Part shown: piece by piece, positions 1 to 8,078 of the stretch
Layout of the letters: the number at the start of each line of letters is the position of its first letter
Position numbering within the stretch: the stretch's first letter is position 1
Assembly (NCBI GenBank): GCA_018433975.1
Contig: JAHDQE010000011.1
Coordinates: 1-64,000, forward strand
DNA from: Ornatilinea sp.
Lineage (GTDB): Bacteria; Chloroflexota; Anaerolineae; Anaerolineales; Anaerolineaceae
Length of the DNA stretch: 64,000 bases
Direction of reading: 5' to 3'
Notes under the pieces: model-generated
Seen by the model: the letters and a program-made list of their open reading frames with translations, nothing else
What the model was told of the DNA's origin: nothing
The model's database searches: none
Position numbers and translations under genes: made by a program

Positions 1-527
1 AAAACCTCATTGGCTACATCTGCCCGGAAACACTTGAAACCGCATTGGGTATCCTGCAGACCAGGCAGAGTGAGAGAACGCACCATCGTGTTGAAAATCC
101 GTCCAATGAAGTGACGGTACTGCGGTTCGTTATAGCGAACTGCCCCATCCGCTTCCCTTGAACCAATGGCTACAGGGGCATCCAGGGCCGGAGGGATAAA
201 CTTATTCACTTCTTCGATGGGCATGGAAAGATCGACATCACAAATAAACCGGTAGGCACCAACGGCTTCCAGCATGCCGCGCTTCACCGCCAAACCTTTA
301 CCGCGGGCTTCTTCGTGAAATACGTGCAAAAAGGGAATTTCCCGGGCAGCTTCCTGTGCCAGCTCCAGTGTGCGGTCTTCGCTGCCGTTCTCCACCACGA
401 TGATTTCCGCCGGATACGGCTGGGCGCGCAGAAAGGGCACAATCTTTTCCAGCGCCTGGGGGAGACGATTCTCCTCATTATGGACCGGGATCACAATTGA
501 AAGCAAAGGAGTACCCAATGAAACCAC
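1..527 (-). CDS. Family 2 glycosyltransferase, 3' part outside window
   Basis: Partial gene running off the left edge; 175 codons are visible. It encodes a GT-A fold family 2 glycosyltransferase of the dolichyl-phosphate-glucose/mannose synthase type, which moves a sugar from a nucleotide donor to a polyprenyl phosphate or glycan at the inner membrane. Seen: the N-terminal strand LLSIVIPVHNEE, the segment IIVVENGSEDRT, the metal-binding DVDLSMP (DxD type), and LQDTQCGFK, a motif typical of DPG synthases. The start is chosen as GTG at 527 because AGGAAGG lies 5 nt upstream; an in-frame ATG at 560 is the alternative. The C-terminus, and any membrane anchor, is outside the window. The sugar specificity cannot be told. 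Confidence 0.88.
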   Translation of the reverse strand, partial: MVSLGTPLLSIVIPVHNEENRLPQALEKIVPFLRAQPYPAEIIVVENGSEDRTLELAQEAAREIPFLHVFHEEARGKGLAVKRGMLEAVGAYRFICDVDLSMPIEEVNKFIPPALDAPVAIGSREADGAVRYNEPQYRHFIGRIFNTMVRSLTLPGLQDTQCGFKCFRADVANEV

Positions 528-611
528 TTTATCCTTCCTCTCTACACGTTGTGAAAACATTCCGTTTCGCATAAAAACAACCGCCGATATTTCTCGACGG
601 TTGGAAACTAG

Positions 612-684
612 TCGGGGTGGGCGGACTTGAACCGCCGACCCCCGCGTCCCAAACGCGGTGCGCTGCCAACTGCGCTACACCCCG
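612..684 (-). tRNA. tRNA-Pro (anticodon TGG)
   Basis: A complete cloverleaf can be drawn on the minus strand. The acceptor stem is CGGGGTG/CACCCCG with discriminator A at 612, the D arm lies in TAGCGCAGTTGGCAGCGC, the anticodon stem CCGCG/CGCGG closes the loop TTTGGGA (anticodon TGG), and the T arm is GGCGG-TTCAAGT-CCGCC. The terminal CCA is not encoded. A good promoter lies directly upstream. Confidence 0.97.
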
Positions 685-692
685 GCGTGTAG

Positions 693-722
693 AGTATAAT
701 CCGAATGTGGCTTTATCGTCAA
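693..722 (-). promoter_or_regulatory. Promoter of tRNA-Pro
   Basis: On the minus strand, TTGACG (722-717) is followed by an 18-bp spacer and TATACT (698-693). The expected transcription start falls about 1-3 nt before the first base of the tRNA at 684, which fits a tRNA promoter well. Confidence 0.75.
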
Positions 723-744
723 GGCAAGCAATTACGAAAAAATT

Positions 745-1725
745 ATGACCCGAAACCGCCCAAAAACCCTCCTGACCTTCCTCGCAGCCAGCCTGGCCCT
801 GCTTTATCTGGCAGGCTGCACGGGAATCAATACCGAGCAAACCGATCCCACCGCGACGGCGGCGGCTCAAACAACCTTCACACCGGTTCCATCTACCCCG
901 GATATTCTCCCCACAGAACAGCCATCCGCCACGCCGCTTCCCAGCCTGACGCCCACTGCGGAGGGCTGCACGAAAACGGAAGGGCGGATTGAAGCAGGGG
1001 AATTAAGCGACCCCGCTTTGTCCCGGCCGCTATCTTACCGGGTCTATTTACCGCCCTGCTATGACTCCGCGCGTCCGGAAGGCTACCCGGTGGTGTTCCT
1101 GCTGCACGGCCAAAGCATGACAGAAGCGATATGGGAAGAAATGGGCATCCAGGAAACTGCCGACCGGCTGATCCGGGATCAGGAGACGGTACCTTTTCTG
1201 ATCGTCATGCCGCGCGAGGAATATTTTCTGCAGGAATTCAAGGAATCCGAATTTGATAAGGCACTGATTGAGGCCCTCCTGCCGACCGTTGCAGAGAGCT
1301 ACAACGCCTCCTCTGAACGGGCCTGCCGCGCTATAGGCGGAATTTCACGGGGAGCCTCGTGGGCCATGCTGCTGGGCTGGGTCGATTGGGAAAATTTCGG
1401 AGCCATCGGAGCCCACAGCGTACCCAATGCGCCGTTCAGCAGCTCCCGACTGCGCACGCTGAAGGAAGCCATTCCTTCCGGCGATCTGCCGCGCATCCTG
1501 ATCGATATCGGCGAATCCGACCGATACTTCAAAGGCGCCCAGCAACTGCATACCCTTTTAGACCAGCTCGATATCCCTCACGAATGGCAGGTTGAGGCCG
1601 GGGCGCATAACACAGATTACTGGCAGGCGCACCTGGAAACTTACCTGCGCTGGTATGCCGCGGGATGGGAAAGCTGCGATACAAACCTGCCCAGATTGAA
1701 TCCGGCAACTGCAAGCGAAATTTAA
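745..1725 (+). CDS. Lipoprotein with esterase D/enterochelin-esterase-like domain
   Basis: Predicted 326-residue secreted lipoprotein. The N-terminus has a basic start, a hydrophobic stretch and the lipobox LAGC at about residues 24-27, followed by a Thr/Pro/Ser-rich linker to about residue 75. The rest resembles the esterase family related to Fes and esterase D (PF00756-type alpha/beta hydrolase). Seen: the oxyanion-region motif VVFLLHGQS, the nucleophile elbow GISRG with Ser201, and GAHNTDYW near the end as the likely catalytic His region. It probably hydrolyses an ester bond outside the cytoplasm; the substrate is unknown. The gene stands alone between tRNA-Pro and gatC. No strong Shine-Dalgarno sequence precedes the ATG. 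Confidence 0.82.
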   Translation: MTRNRPKTLLTFLAASLALLYLAGCTGINTEQTDPTATAAAQTTFTPVPSTPDILPTEQPSATPLPSLTPTAEGCTKTEGRIEAGELSDPALSRPLSYRVYLPPCYDSARPEGYPVVFLLHGQSMTEAIWEEMGIQETADRLIRDQETVPFLIVMPREEYFLQEFKESEFDKALIEALLPTVAESYNASSERACRAIGGISRGASWAMLLGWVDWENFGAIGAHSVPNAPFSSSRLRTLKEAIPSGDLPRILIDIGESDRYFKGAQQLHTLLDQLDIPHEWQVEAGAHNTDYWQAHLETYLRWYAAGWESCDTNLPRLNPATASEI

Positions 1726-1733
1726 CGTATTCT

Positions 1734-1742
1734 TGATATAAT
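1734..1742 (+). promoter_or_regulatory. Extended -10 promoter of gatC, likely leaderless
   Basis: TGATATAAT is a perfect extended -10 element (TG-n-TATAAT). Only 7 nt separate it from the gatC ATG at 1750, so the predicted transcription start coincides with the start codon. No Shine-Dalgarno sequence and no good -35 are present. This suggests a leaderless mRNA. Confidence 0.6.
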
Positions 1743-1749
1743 ATTTCCC

Positions 1750-2037
1750 ATGAGCCTGACACTTTCCGAAATTAACCATATTGCCCAACTGGCACGCCTT
1801 GACCTGACGGACGCAGAGAAAGAACAGTACCGGCAGCAGCTTTCCGAAATCCTGGAATATGCTACCCGCCTGCAGGCCGTGGATACCCGTTCCATTCCAC
1901 CCACTTCCAGCGTTTTACCGCCACACGGCGTACTGCGCGAAGATATTGCCCGCAGCAGCCTGAATGTGGATCAAATTCTCAGCAACGCACCGGACGCAGA
2001 AGACCATCAATTCCGCGTTCCGCCGGTGATGGACTAA
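1750..2037 (+). CDS. gatC: Aspartyl/glutamyl-tRNA amidotransferase subunit C
   Basis: 95 residues, the normal length for GatC. It is the small belt subunit that wraps round GatA and GatB in the complex converting Glu-tRNA(Gln) and/or Asp-tRNA(Asn) to the amidated forms. Seen: the typical opening LTLSEINHIAQLARLDL, the central helix with LSEILEYATRLQAVDT, and a C-terminal LREDIARSS and FRVPPVMD ending that matches the family's conserved VPxVL-type tail. gatA follows after 19 nt with a GGGGAGG ribosome site, so the two are one operon; gatB lies 6 kb further on as a separate unit. The mRNA may be leaderless (see the extended -10 at 1734). Confidence 0.96.
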   Translation: MSLTLSEINHIAQLARLDLTDAEKEQYRQQLSEILEYATRLQAVDTRSIPPTSSVLPPHGVLREDIARSSLNVDQILSNAPDAEDHQFRVPPVMD

Positions 2038-2056
2038 CGGGGAGGCGTTTTTCGCG

Positions 2057-3535
2057 ATGACAAAACTGAACGACCTCTCCCTGCAACAGGCCTCCGATGC
2101 CCTGCGCCGTGGTGAAATTTCCAGCCGGGAACTCACCCAGGCCTGCCTGAACCAGATTGAAAAACTGGAACCGGAAATGAACGCCTTTATCACGCTGACA
2201 CCGGAGCTGGCGCTGGAACAGGCAGACGCAGCCGACCAACTCCGGCAGGCCCGGCGTAAAGACCCCCAGAGTGAACTTTCTCCCCTGTTGGGCCTTCCAA
2301 TGGCGGTCAAAGACGTGCTGGCAGTAGCCAATGTGCGCTGTACCTGCGGCTCCCGCATTCTGGAAAATTTCATTCCCCCTTACAACGCAACCAGTGTAGA
2401 GCGACTGCTCAAAGCAGGCATCGTTACCGTAGGGAAAGCCAATGCCGACGAGTTCGCAATGGGATCCTCTACAGAAAATTCGGCCTACGGGGCAACACAC
2501 AACCCCTGGGATATGACCCGCTCACCCGGCGGCTCCAGCGGCGGGAGTGCCGCGGCTGTGGCCGGGCGGATGATCCCTGCCGCGTTGGGAACGGATACCG
2601 GCGGCAGCGTCCGCCAACCGGCTTCTTTCTGCGGCGTAACCGGGCTCAAACCCACTTATGGGCGGGTTTCCCGCTACGGGTTGGTGGCATACGGCTCTTC
2701 ACTGGACAGTGTCGGCGCCCTGGCACAAAGCGCCGAAGACCTCGTTTTAATCTTTGAGGAAATGGCCGGAGTAGACCCGCGAGATGCCACCTCCATGGAC
2801 CTGCCCGTCCCCAAGATTGAACTTACAGATGACCCGGACCTCAAAGGGCTGCGGGTGGGAGTACCGGAAGAATATTTCATTGAAGGCATCCAGCCCGAAG
2901 TAGAAAGCGCCGTGCGAAAAGCCATTGCCGAACTTGAATCTCTCGGGGCGGAAATACGGCCTGTCACCCTGCCTCACACAGAGTATGCCCTGCCGGTGTA
3001 TTATCTGATTGCCCCCGCAGAAGCCTCTGCCAACCTGGCCCGATATGACGGCGTAAGGTTCGGCGTGCGCGGGTCCGCAGACAGCCTGCTGGAAATGTTC
3101 CACCAGACCCGCGGAGCAGGATTCGGAGCGGAGGTTAAACGGCGGATCATGATCGGGACCTATGCCCTGTCCGCCGGATACTATGACGCCTATTATGGAC
3201 AGGCACAAAAAGTGCGCACCCTGATCAAAGGGGATTTTGAAAAAGCCTTTGAACAGGTGGATGTGGTGGCTGCCCCGGTGGCCCCCACCACCGCTTTCCG
3301 GTTGGGCGAACACAGCGGTTCGCCGCTGGAAATGTACCTTCAGGACGTATTTACCCTGCCTGCCAACCTGGCAGGTGTCCCCGGAATGGCTTTTCCGGTT
3401 GGTTTTGATACCCAACGCCTGCCCATTGGCATGCAGTTAATGGGACCGCATTTCCGAGAGGAAATCCTGTTCCGTGTCACCCACGCTTACCAGCAGGTTA
3501 CCAACTGGCATCGGCAATCTCCCGTGTTGAACTAA
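2057..3535 (+). CDS. gatA: Aspartyl/glutamyl-tRNA amidotransferase subunit A
   Basis: 492 residues, full length. GatA is the amidase-signature glutaminase of the GatCAB complex; it frees ammonia from glutamine and passes it to GatB for transamidation of misacylated tRNA. The Ser-cisSer-Lys catalytic triad is intact: Lys85 in AVKDVL, cis-Ser160 in the run [11 protein letters not shown], and nucleophile Ser184 in [11 protein letters not shown]. The [16 protein letters not shown] segment that follows is also diagnostic. It is translated from the gatC transcript and is followed by a hairpin terminator at 3572-3601. The organism probably makes Gln-tRNA and/or Asn-tRNA by the indirect route. Confidence 0.98.
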   Translation: MTKLNDLSLQQASDALRRGEISSRELTQACLNQIEKLEPEMNAFITLTPELALEQADAADQLRQARRKDPQSELSPLLGLPMAVKDVLAVANVRCTCGSRILENFIPPYNATSVERLLKAGIVTVGKANADEFAMGSSTENSAYGATHNPWDMTRSPGGSSGGSAAAVAGRMIPAALGTDTGGSVRQPASFCGVTGLKPTYGRVSRYGLVAYGSSLDSVGALAQSAEDLVLIFEEMAGVDPRDATSMDLPVPKIELTDDPDLKGLRVGVPEEYFIEGIQPEVESAVRKAIAELESLGAEIRPVTLPHTEYALPVYYLIAPAEASANLARYDGVRFGVRGSADSLLEMFHQTRGAGFGAEVKRRIMIGTYALSAGYYDAYYGQAQKVRTLIKGDFEKAFEQVDVVAAPVAPTTAFRLGEHSGSPLEMYLQDVFTLPANLAGVPGMAFPVGFDTQRLPIGMQLMGPHFREEILFRVTHAYQQVTNWHRQSPVLN

Positions 3536-3571
3536 AACACCGGATTCTGGTCATGGTCCATATTATTCGAC

Positions 3572-3615
3572 GCGGTTCAGGGAGTCAGCAACCTGAACCG
3601 CTGTTTGTTAAGTTT
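3572..3615 (+). terminator. Probable terminator of gatCA
   Basis: A perfect 10-bp stem GCGGTTCAGG (3572-3581) / CCTGAACCGC (3592-3601) with a 10-nt loop is followed by a moderately T-rich tail. The tail is not a pure U run, so termination efficiency is uncertain. Confidence 0.6.
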
Positions 3616-3673
3616 TAAAACCGGTTCACAAATACCCAATCCATCAACCGTTTGAGAAAGGCGGATAAATTCT

Positions 3674-5383
3674 ATGAAAAAAACTTTGCCAAAATCTCCT
3701 CAAGAAGTCATGCAGTGGAAATGGGAGCAGTTTGCCCCTCTATATGAAGAACTAGCGGAACGCTCCATCCACGCCGAAAATGTAAACGAGTGGCTGGCAG
3801 ATTGGTCACGGACCAGCGAGTGGGTGGATGAATTGGAAAACCGCCTGTATGTCGCCATCACCGTCAACACCGCCGACCCGGAAGCAGAAAGCCTGTTCAA
3901 TGCTTTCATGGACCACACCTACCCCCCAGCCCGGGAAGCCGAGCAGGTGCTGAAGAAAAAGCTTTTAGAAAGCGGACTGGAGCCCGAGGGTTTTGAAATC
4001 CCACTGCGCAATCTGCGCGCAGAAGCAGCCCTCTTTCGCAGCGACAACCTGCCTCTGCTGGCGCAGGAGCAGAAACTGGCCAACGAGTACGATAAGATCA
4101 CAGGCTCACAAACCGTGGAATGGGAAGGCGAAGAACGCACCATCGACCAGATGAACCCGGTCTTTCAGGACCCCAACCGGGAAGTGAGAGAAAAAGCCTG
4201 GCGGCTTGCCAGGGAACGCCAACTGGCCGACCGGGAAGCGATCAATGCGTTATGGCAAAAGTTCATGCCGCTTCGCTTGCAGATCGCGCGCAATGCCGAC
4301 CTGCCCGACTACCGTGCTTACCGCTGGTCGGTAATGCAGCGTTTCGACTACACCCCGGAAGATTGCAAACAATTTCACAGTGCCATTGAAAAGGCTGTGG
4401 TTCCGGCCGCCGCCCGCATTCTGGAGCGCCGCCGGCAGCGATTGGGACTGGACTCGGTGCGGCCGTGGGACCTGAGCGTGGACTCCTTTGGCAAACCCGC
4501 GCTGCGGCCTTTCCAATCCATCAATGAACTGATTACCAAAACTTCAGCCGTCTTCTATCAAGTTGATCCACAATTCGGAAAATATTTCGACATCATGTCC
4601 GAGGAGGGTCTGCTGGACCTCGACAACCGGAAGAACAAAGCCCCCGGCGGATACTGCACCGAATTCAGCGCATCCCGCAAACCGTTCATCTTCACCAACG
4701 CGGTCGGCATCCATGACAATGTCCAGACTCTGCTGCATGAGGGCGGGCATTCTTTCCATGCTTTTGAATCGGCATACCTGCCGTACCTGCCACAGCTCCA
4801 CTACAGCAACGAAATCGCAGAAGTCGCTTCGATGAGTATGGAACTGCTGGCCGCCCCATATCTATCCGGCGGCAAACAAGCTTTCTATACCCCCGATGAA
4901 GCCGCACGGGCCAGGATCGAACATCTTGAAGGTTCAATTTTATTCTGGCCTTACATGGCCGTTGTAGATGCTTTCCAGCACTGGGTCTACGAAAACCCGG
5001 AACAGGGCAGTGACCCCGATGCCTGCGATGCACAATGGGGAGCCCTGTGGGACCGTTTCATGGGCGCAGAAGACTGGAGCGGGTTGGAAGACGAAAAGGT
5101 AACCGGCTGGCACCGCAAACCGCACATCCACCAAATTCCTTTCTATTATGTAGACTACGGTCTGGCGCAGCTAGGCGCGGTACAGGTCTGGCGAAACTCT
5201 CTGGCAGACCCAAAAGCGGCCACCGCCGCCTACCGGCAGGCACTTTCTCTGGGCGGGACACGCCCTCTGCCGGAGCTCTTCCAGGCTGCCGGGGCAAAAT
5301 TGGCCTTTGACGCCGAAACCCTCAGCGAAGCCGTATCCCTGATGGAAAAGACCATTGAAGAGTTGGAAGAATTGATCGGGTGA
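3674..5383 (+). CDS. M3 family (oligoendopeptidase F-like) metallopeptidase
   Basis: 569-residue cytoplasmic zinc peptidase of family M3, which cuts short peptides. The zinc motif HEGGH is at residues 355-359 (LLHEGGHSFHAFE), and the downstream NEIAEVASMSMELL segment supplies the third ligand Glu. The helical N-terminal half and the C-terminal HIHQIPFYYVDYGLAQLGA segment match oligoendopeptidases. No signal peptide is seen. A second M3 peptidase lies at 32029-33825; the two are clearly divergent (HEGGH against HELGH) and so are paralogues of different subfamilies, not a recent duplication. The start has an AAAGGCGGA-type ribosome site. It appears to be a single-gene unit. Substrate preference is not predictable. 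Confidence 0.93.
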   Translation: MKKTLPKSPQEVMQWKWEQFAPLYEELAERSIHAENVNEWLADWSRTSEWVDELENRLYVAITVNTADPEAESLFNAFMDHTYPPAREAEQVLKKKLLESGLEPEGFEIPLRNLRAEAALFRSDNLPLLAQEQKLANEYDKITGSQTVEWEGEERTIDQMNPVFQDPNREVREKAWRLARERQLADREAINALWQKFMPLRLQIARNADLPDYRAYRWSVMQRFDYTPEDCKQFHSAIEKAVVPAAARILERRRQRLGLDSVRPWDLSVDSFGKPALRPFQSINELITKTSAVFYQVDPQFGKYFDIMSEEGLLDLDNRKNKAPGGYCTEFSASRKPFIFTNAVGIHDNVQTLLHEGGHSFHAFESAYLPYLPQLHYSNEIAEVASMSMELLAAPYLSGGKQAFYTPDEAARARIEHLEGSILFWPYMAVVDAFQHWVYENPEQGSDPDACDAQWGALWDRFMGAEDWSGLEDEKVTGWHRKPHIHQIPFYYVDYGLAQLGAVQVWRNSLADPKAATAAYRQALSLGGTRPLPELFQAAGAKLAFDAETLSEAVSLMEKTIEELEELIG

Positions 5384-5507
5384 ATCCGGTAAGGTAACCC
5401 CAGAAATTCTAATTAAAGTTAAGACTTTTGCAAAACGCAAAACAAGCTGAAAATGATAGAATAAGAACAGGATTCATCTTCATTCCATACGGAACGGGAG
5501 GCAATTC

Positions 5508-6518
5508 ATGACCAAGACACTCAAAATCGCCATACCTATGGCAGGATTCGGAACCCGGATGCGGCCCCACACCTGGAGCAAGCCCAAGCCACTGGTTCCA
5601 CTGGCGGGGAAGACCATGCTGGATTTTGTGCTGAACCAATTCAGCACCATTCCGAAAGATATTTCTGTGGAATATATCTTTATTCTGGGGACAACCGGCG
5701 GTCAGATCAAGACCTATATGCAGGAGAACTACCCTGAGCTGACCGTCCATTACGTGGACCAGCTGGTAATGCGCGGACAATCCGACGCCCTTTATCTGGC
5801 GCGCGAGCACCTGACCGGGCCCATGCTGATGGCTTTTTCGGACACACTGATTGAGACAGACCTGTCTTTCCTGGCGGATGAAAAAGCAGACGGCGTGGCC
5901 TGGGTGAAAGAAGTGCCGGACCCCCGCCGCTTTGGCGCAGCCCGTGTCGATGAGAACGACTGGGTTATAAAGTTAATTGAGAAGCCTGAAGATATCCGTG
6001 ACAACCTGGTAGTAGTCGGCTTCTATTACTTCAAGTCCAGCGAAAAGCTGATTGAAGGCATTCAAAAACAAATGGACCGCAATATCACGCTGAAAAATGA
6101 ATATTTCCTGGCAGATGCCGTGAATATTCTGCTGGAAGAAGGCGCAAAAATGCGAGTCGAGCGCATCGAAACCTGGCTGGATGCCGGAATTCCGGACACC
6201 ACACTGGAAACCAACAGATACCTGCTAAACCCCGGCCCCGACAATTCCGCCGAAGCCGCCCGCCGAAAAGGCGTGACCATCATTCCGCCGGTCTACATCC
6301 ACGAAACGGCAACCGTCAACAAGTGCGTAATTGGACCGCACGTAGCGATTGGAGCCGATTGTAAAGTGGATAAAAGTGTCATCCGTAATTCCATTATTGC
6401 GGACCACAGCCAGATCAGCAACATGGTGTTAAAAAGCTCTCTGATCGGCGAGAACGTCGTTCTGGAAGGCAAAGCACAACAGCTCAACGTTGGAGATAAC
6501 ACAAAAATCCTGAAATGA
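5508..6518 (+). CDS. Sugar-phosphate nucleotidyltransferase with hexapeptide C-terminus
   Basis: 336 residues. The N-terminal NTP_transferase (GT-A-like) domain has the signature AGFGTRMRPHTWSKPKP at about residues 12-28, which binds the nucleotide and activates the sugar phosphate. The C-terminal third (about 255-330: TVNKCVIGPHVAIGAD, then SVIRNSIIADHSQI) reads as left-handed beta-helix hexapeptide turns. It resembles glucose-1-phosphate thymidylyl/uridylyltransferases and their archaeal-type relatives; the nucleotide and sugar cannot be fixed from sequence. It would supply NDP-sugars for glycans. Its stop overlaps the next gene's start (ATGA), so the two are translationally coupled. A GGGAGG ribosome site precedes the ATG. 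Confidence 0.9.
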   Translation: MTKTLKIAIPMAGFGTRMRPHTWSKPKPLVPLAGKTMLDFVLNQFSTIPKDISVEYIFILGTTGGQIKTYMQENYPELTVHYVDQLVMRGQSDALYLAREHLTGPMLMAFSDTLIETDLSFLADEKADGVAWVKEVPDPRRFGAARVDENDWVIKLIEKPEDIRDNLVVVGFYYFKSSEKLIEGIQKQMDRNITLKNEYFLADAVNILLEEGAKMRVERIETWLDAGIPDTTLETNRYLLNPGPDNSAEAARRKGVTIIPPVYIHETATVNKCVIGPHVAIGADCKVDKSVIRNSIIADHSQISNMVLKSSLIGENVVLEGKAQQLNVGDNTKILK

Positions 6519-6754
6519 TCCAAACGGTCGAATGTTACTCCGGCACTATATATGCCGAGCGTCCCACCGCGCTGCATTGGAACCAACAACGTCTTGAAAT
6601 CACCCTCGTCGAAGCACAATGGCGCAACCCTGACGGGCGCTGCTTCCGAGTACGCACTCAGGGGGGCCAGCGGTTTGAACTTCAATATGATGAAGTTTCA
6701 GATCACTGGCAAATTAACCCTATAGGAGCTTTAATTGAGGAGGAACGACTTTAA
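6515..6754 (+). CDS. DUF6504-like small protein
   Basis: 79 residues, starting inside the last codons of the preceding nucleotidyltransferase gene (ATGA overlap) and ending directly before the aminotransferase ATG. The protein contains YSGTIYAERPTALHW, then FRVRTQGGQRFELQYDE and WQIN, a pattern I associate with the DUF6504 family. It is soluble, with no signal peptide. Function unknown. The tight packing indicates that all three genes are translated from one mRNA. The family name is from memory and moderately sure; the reality of the gene is well supported by overlap and coding character. Confidence 0.75.
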   Translation: MIQTVECYSGTIYAERPTALHWNQQRLEITLVEAQWRNPDGRCFRVRTQGGQRFELQYDEVSDHWQINPIGALIEEERL

Positions 6755-7957
6755 ATGAGCACAACTTCAACCAAAATGGCTCAAACCGTAAAAAACCGCT
6801 CTTCTTACCTTTCCCAACGGGTGTCCAATTTACGCCCGTCCGGAATCCGGAAGTTCTTTGATATCGTCGCAACCATGGACGATGTCATTTCTCTGGGAAT
6901 CGGTGAGCCAGACTTTACCACCCCCGACCCGATCTTAGAGGCGGGGATCCGCTCGCTGCAAAAGGGTGAAACCCATTACACCTCCAACGCCGGTATCATT
7001 GAACTTCGACGGGCTCTCTCCAAACATCTCTTCAAGCTGTACGGTGTTGAATATGACCCGGCCACCGAGATCGTCATCACCGTGGGCGGGTCCGAGGCGC
7101 TCTATCTTTCGGCTACGGCCCTGCTGGACCCGGGAGACGAGATGATCATTCCCACCCCGTGCTTCGTCTCTTACCAGGCTGAAGCTTTTATGGCGGGCGG
7201 TGTAGCGGTTGAAGTGCCCTGCAAAATGGAAAACAATTTCGACCTCGATCCGGATGCCATCCGAAAGGCCATCACCCCCCGCACCAAAGCGATTCTAGTG
7301 GGCTATCCCAATAATCCCACCGGCGCAATCGCCTCACGAGAGACACTGCTGGAAGTTGCCCGCCTGGCAGAAGAACACGACCTGATCGTGATTTCGGATG
7401 AAATTTACGACCAACTGGTTTACGGCGTCCCCCATGTGTGCTTCCCGACGCTGCCAGGGATGCGCGCGCGCAGCCTGCTGCTGGGAGGATTTTCCAAAGA
7501 TTACGCCATGACGGGCTGGCGGATCGGCTACGCAGCCGGACCCAAAGAGCTCATTTCCGGCCTGGTGCGCATACACCAGTACACGATCATGTCCGCGCCC
7601 ACCACGGCCCAGGCCGCAGCTATTGCCGCCCTGGAGGAATCCGAGAAAGAAGTGGCATCGATGATCGCTGAATACGACCGCCGCCGTAAGCTGATTGTGA
7701 ATGGGCTCAACCGGATTGGACTGCCAACCTTTGAGCCAAAAGGCGCTTTTTATGCTTTCCCAAAGATCAGCGTCACAGGGATGGATGACGAAACCTTCGC
7801 TCAGAAACTTCTGGAAGAGGAAAATGTGGCCGTCGTTCCCGGCTCTGCATTTGGCGCCGGAGGCGAGGGCTTTGTGCGCTGTTCCTACGCCACGGCGTAT
7901 GACAAGATTGTCGAAGCACTGCAGCGCATTGAAAATTTTGTAGCCCGACACGCCTGA
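6755..7957 (+). CDS. Pyridoxal-phosphate aminotransferase, class I/II
   Basis: 400 residues, fold-type I PLP enzyme of the aspartate/aromatic aminotransferase group. Seen: SLGIGEPDFTTP near the N-terminus, the NPTGA segment in YPNNPTGAIASRE, the cofactor-contacting ISDEIYDQLVY, the Schiff-base Lys248 in GGFSKDYAMTGWRIGY, and the substrate carboxylate-binding Arg in FVRCSYATAYD. It probably transfers amino groups from aspartate or aromatic amino acids to a 2-oxo acid in the cytoplasm; exact substrate not determinable. The ATG follows the TAA of the previous gene immediately and uses the GAGGAGG inside that gene as ribosome site. A strong terminator follows. Confidence 0.95.
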   Translation: MSTTSTKMAQTVKNRSSYLSQRVSNLRPSGIRKFFDIVATMDDVISLGIGEPDFTTPDPILEAGIRSLQKGETHYTSNAGIIELRRALSKHLFKLYGVEYDPATEIVITVGGSEALYLSATALLDPGDEMIIPTPCFVSYQAEAFMAGGVAVEVPCKMENNFDLDPDAIRKAITPRTKAILVGYPNNPTGAIASRETLLEVARLAEEHDLIVISDEIYDQLVYGVPHVCFPTLPGMRARSLLLGGFSKDYAMTGWRIGYAAGPKELISGLVRIHQYTIMSAPTTAQAAAIAALEESEKEVASMIAEYDRRRKLIVNGLNRIGLPTFEPKGAFYAFPKISVTGMDDETFAQKLLEEENVAVVPGSAFGAGGEGFVRCSYATAYDKIVEALQRIENFVARHA

Positions 7958-7980
7958 GTTTTCCCCATTTCTAACTCCCG

Positions 7981-8015
7981 GCCTTCGAGGAAAAAAATTC
8001 CTCGAAGGCTTTTTT
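7981..8015 (+). terminator. Intrinsic terminator after aminotransferase gene
   Basis: Perfect 12-bp stem GCCTTCGAGGAA (7981-7992) / TTCCTCGAAGGC (7998-8009) with an AAAAA loop, followed by six T. A textbook rho-independent terminator closing the 5508-7957 operon. The A run inside the hairpin may allow some function on the opposite strand. Confidence 0.93.
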
Positions 8016-8078
8016 CTTCCAACACAATCATGGTAGAATGAAGCCATTAAGCGCCCGGCGCTTTTTTAAAATTCAGGT

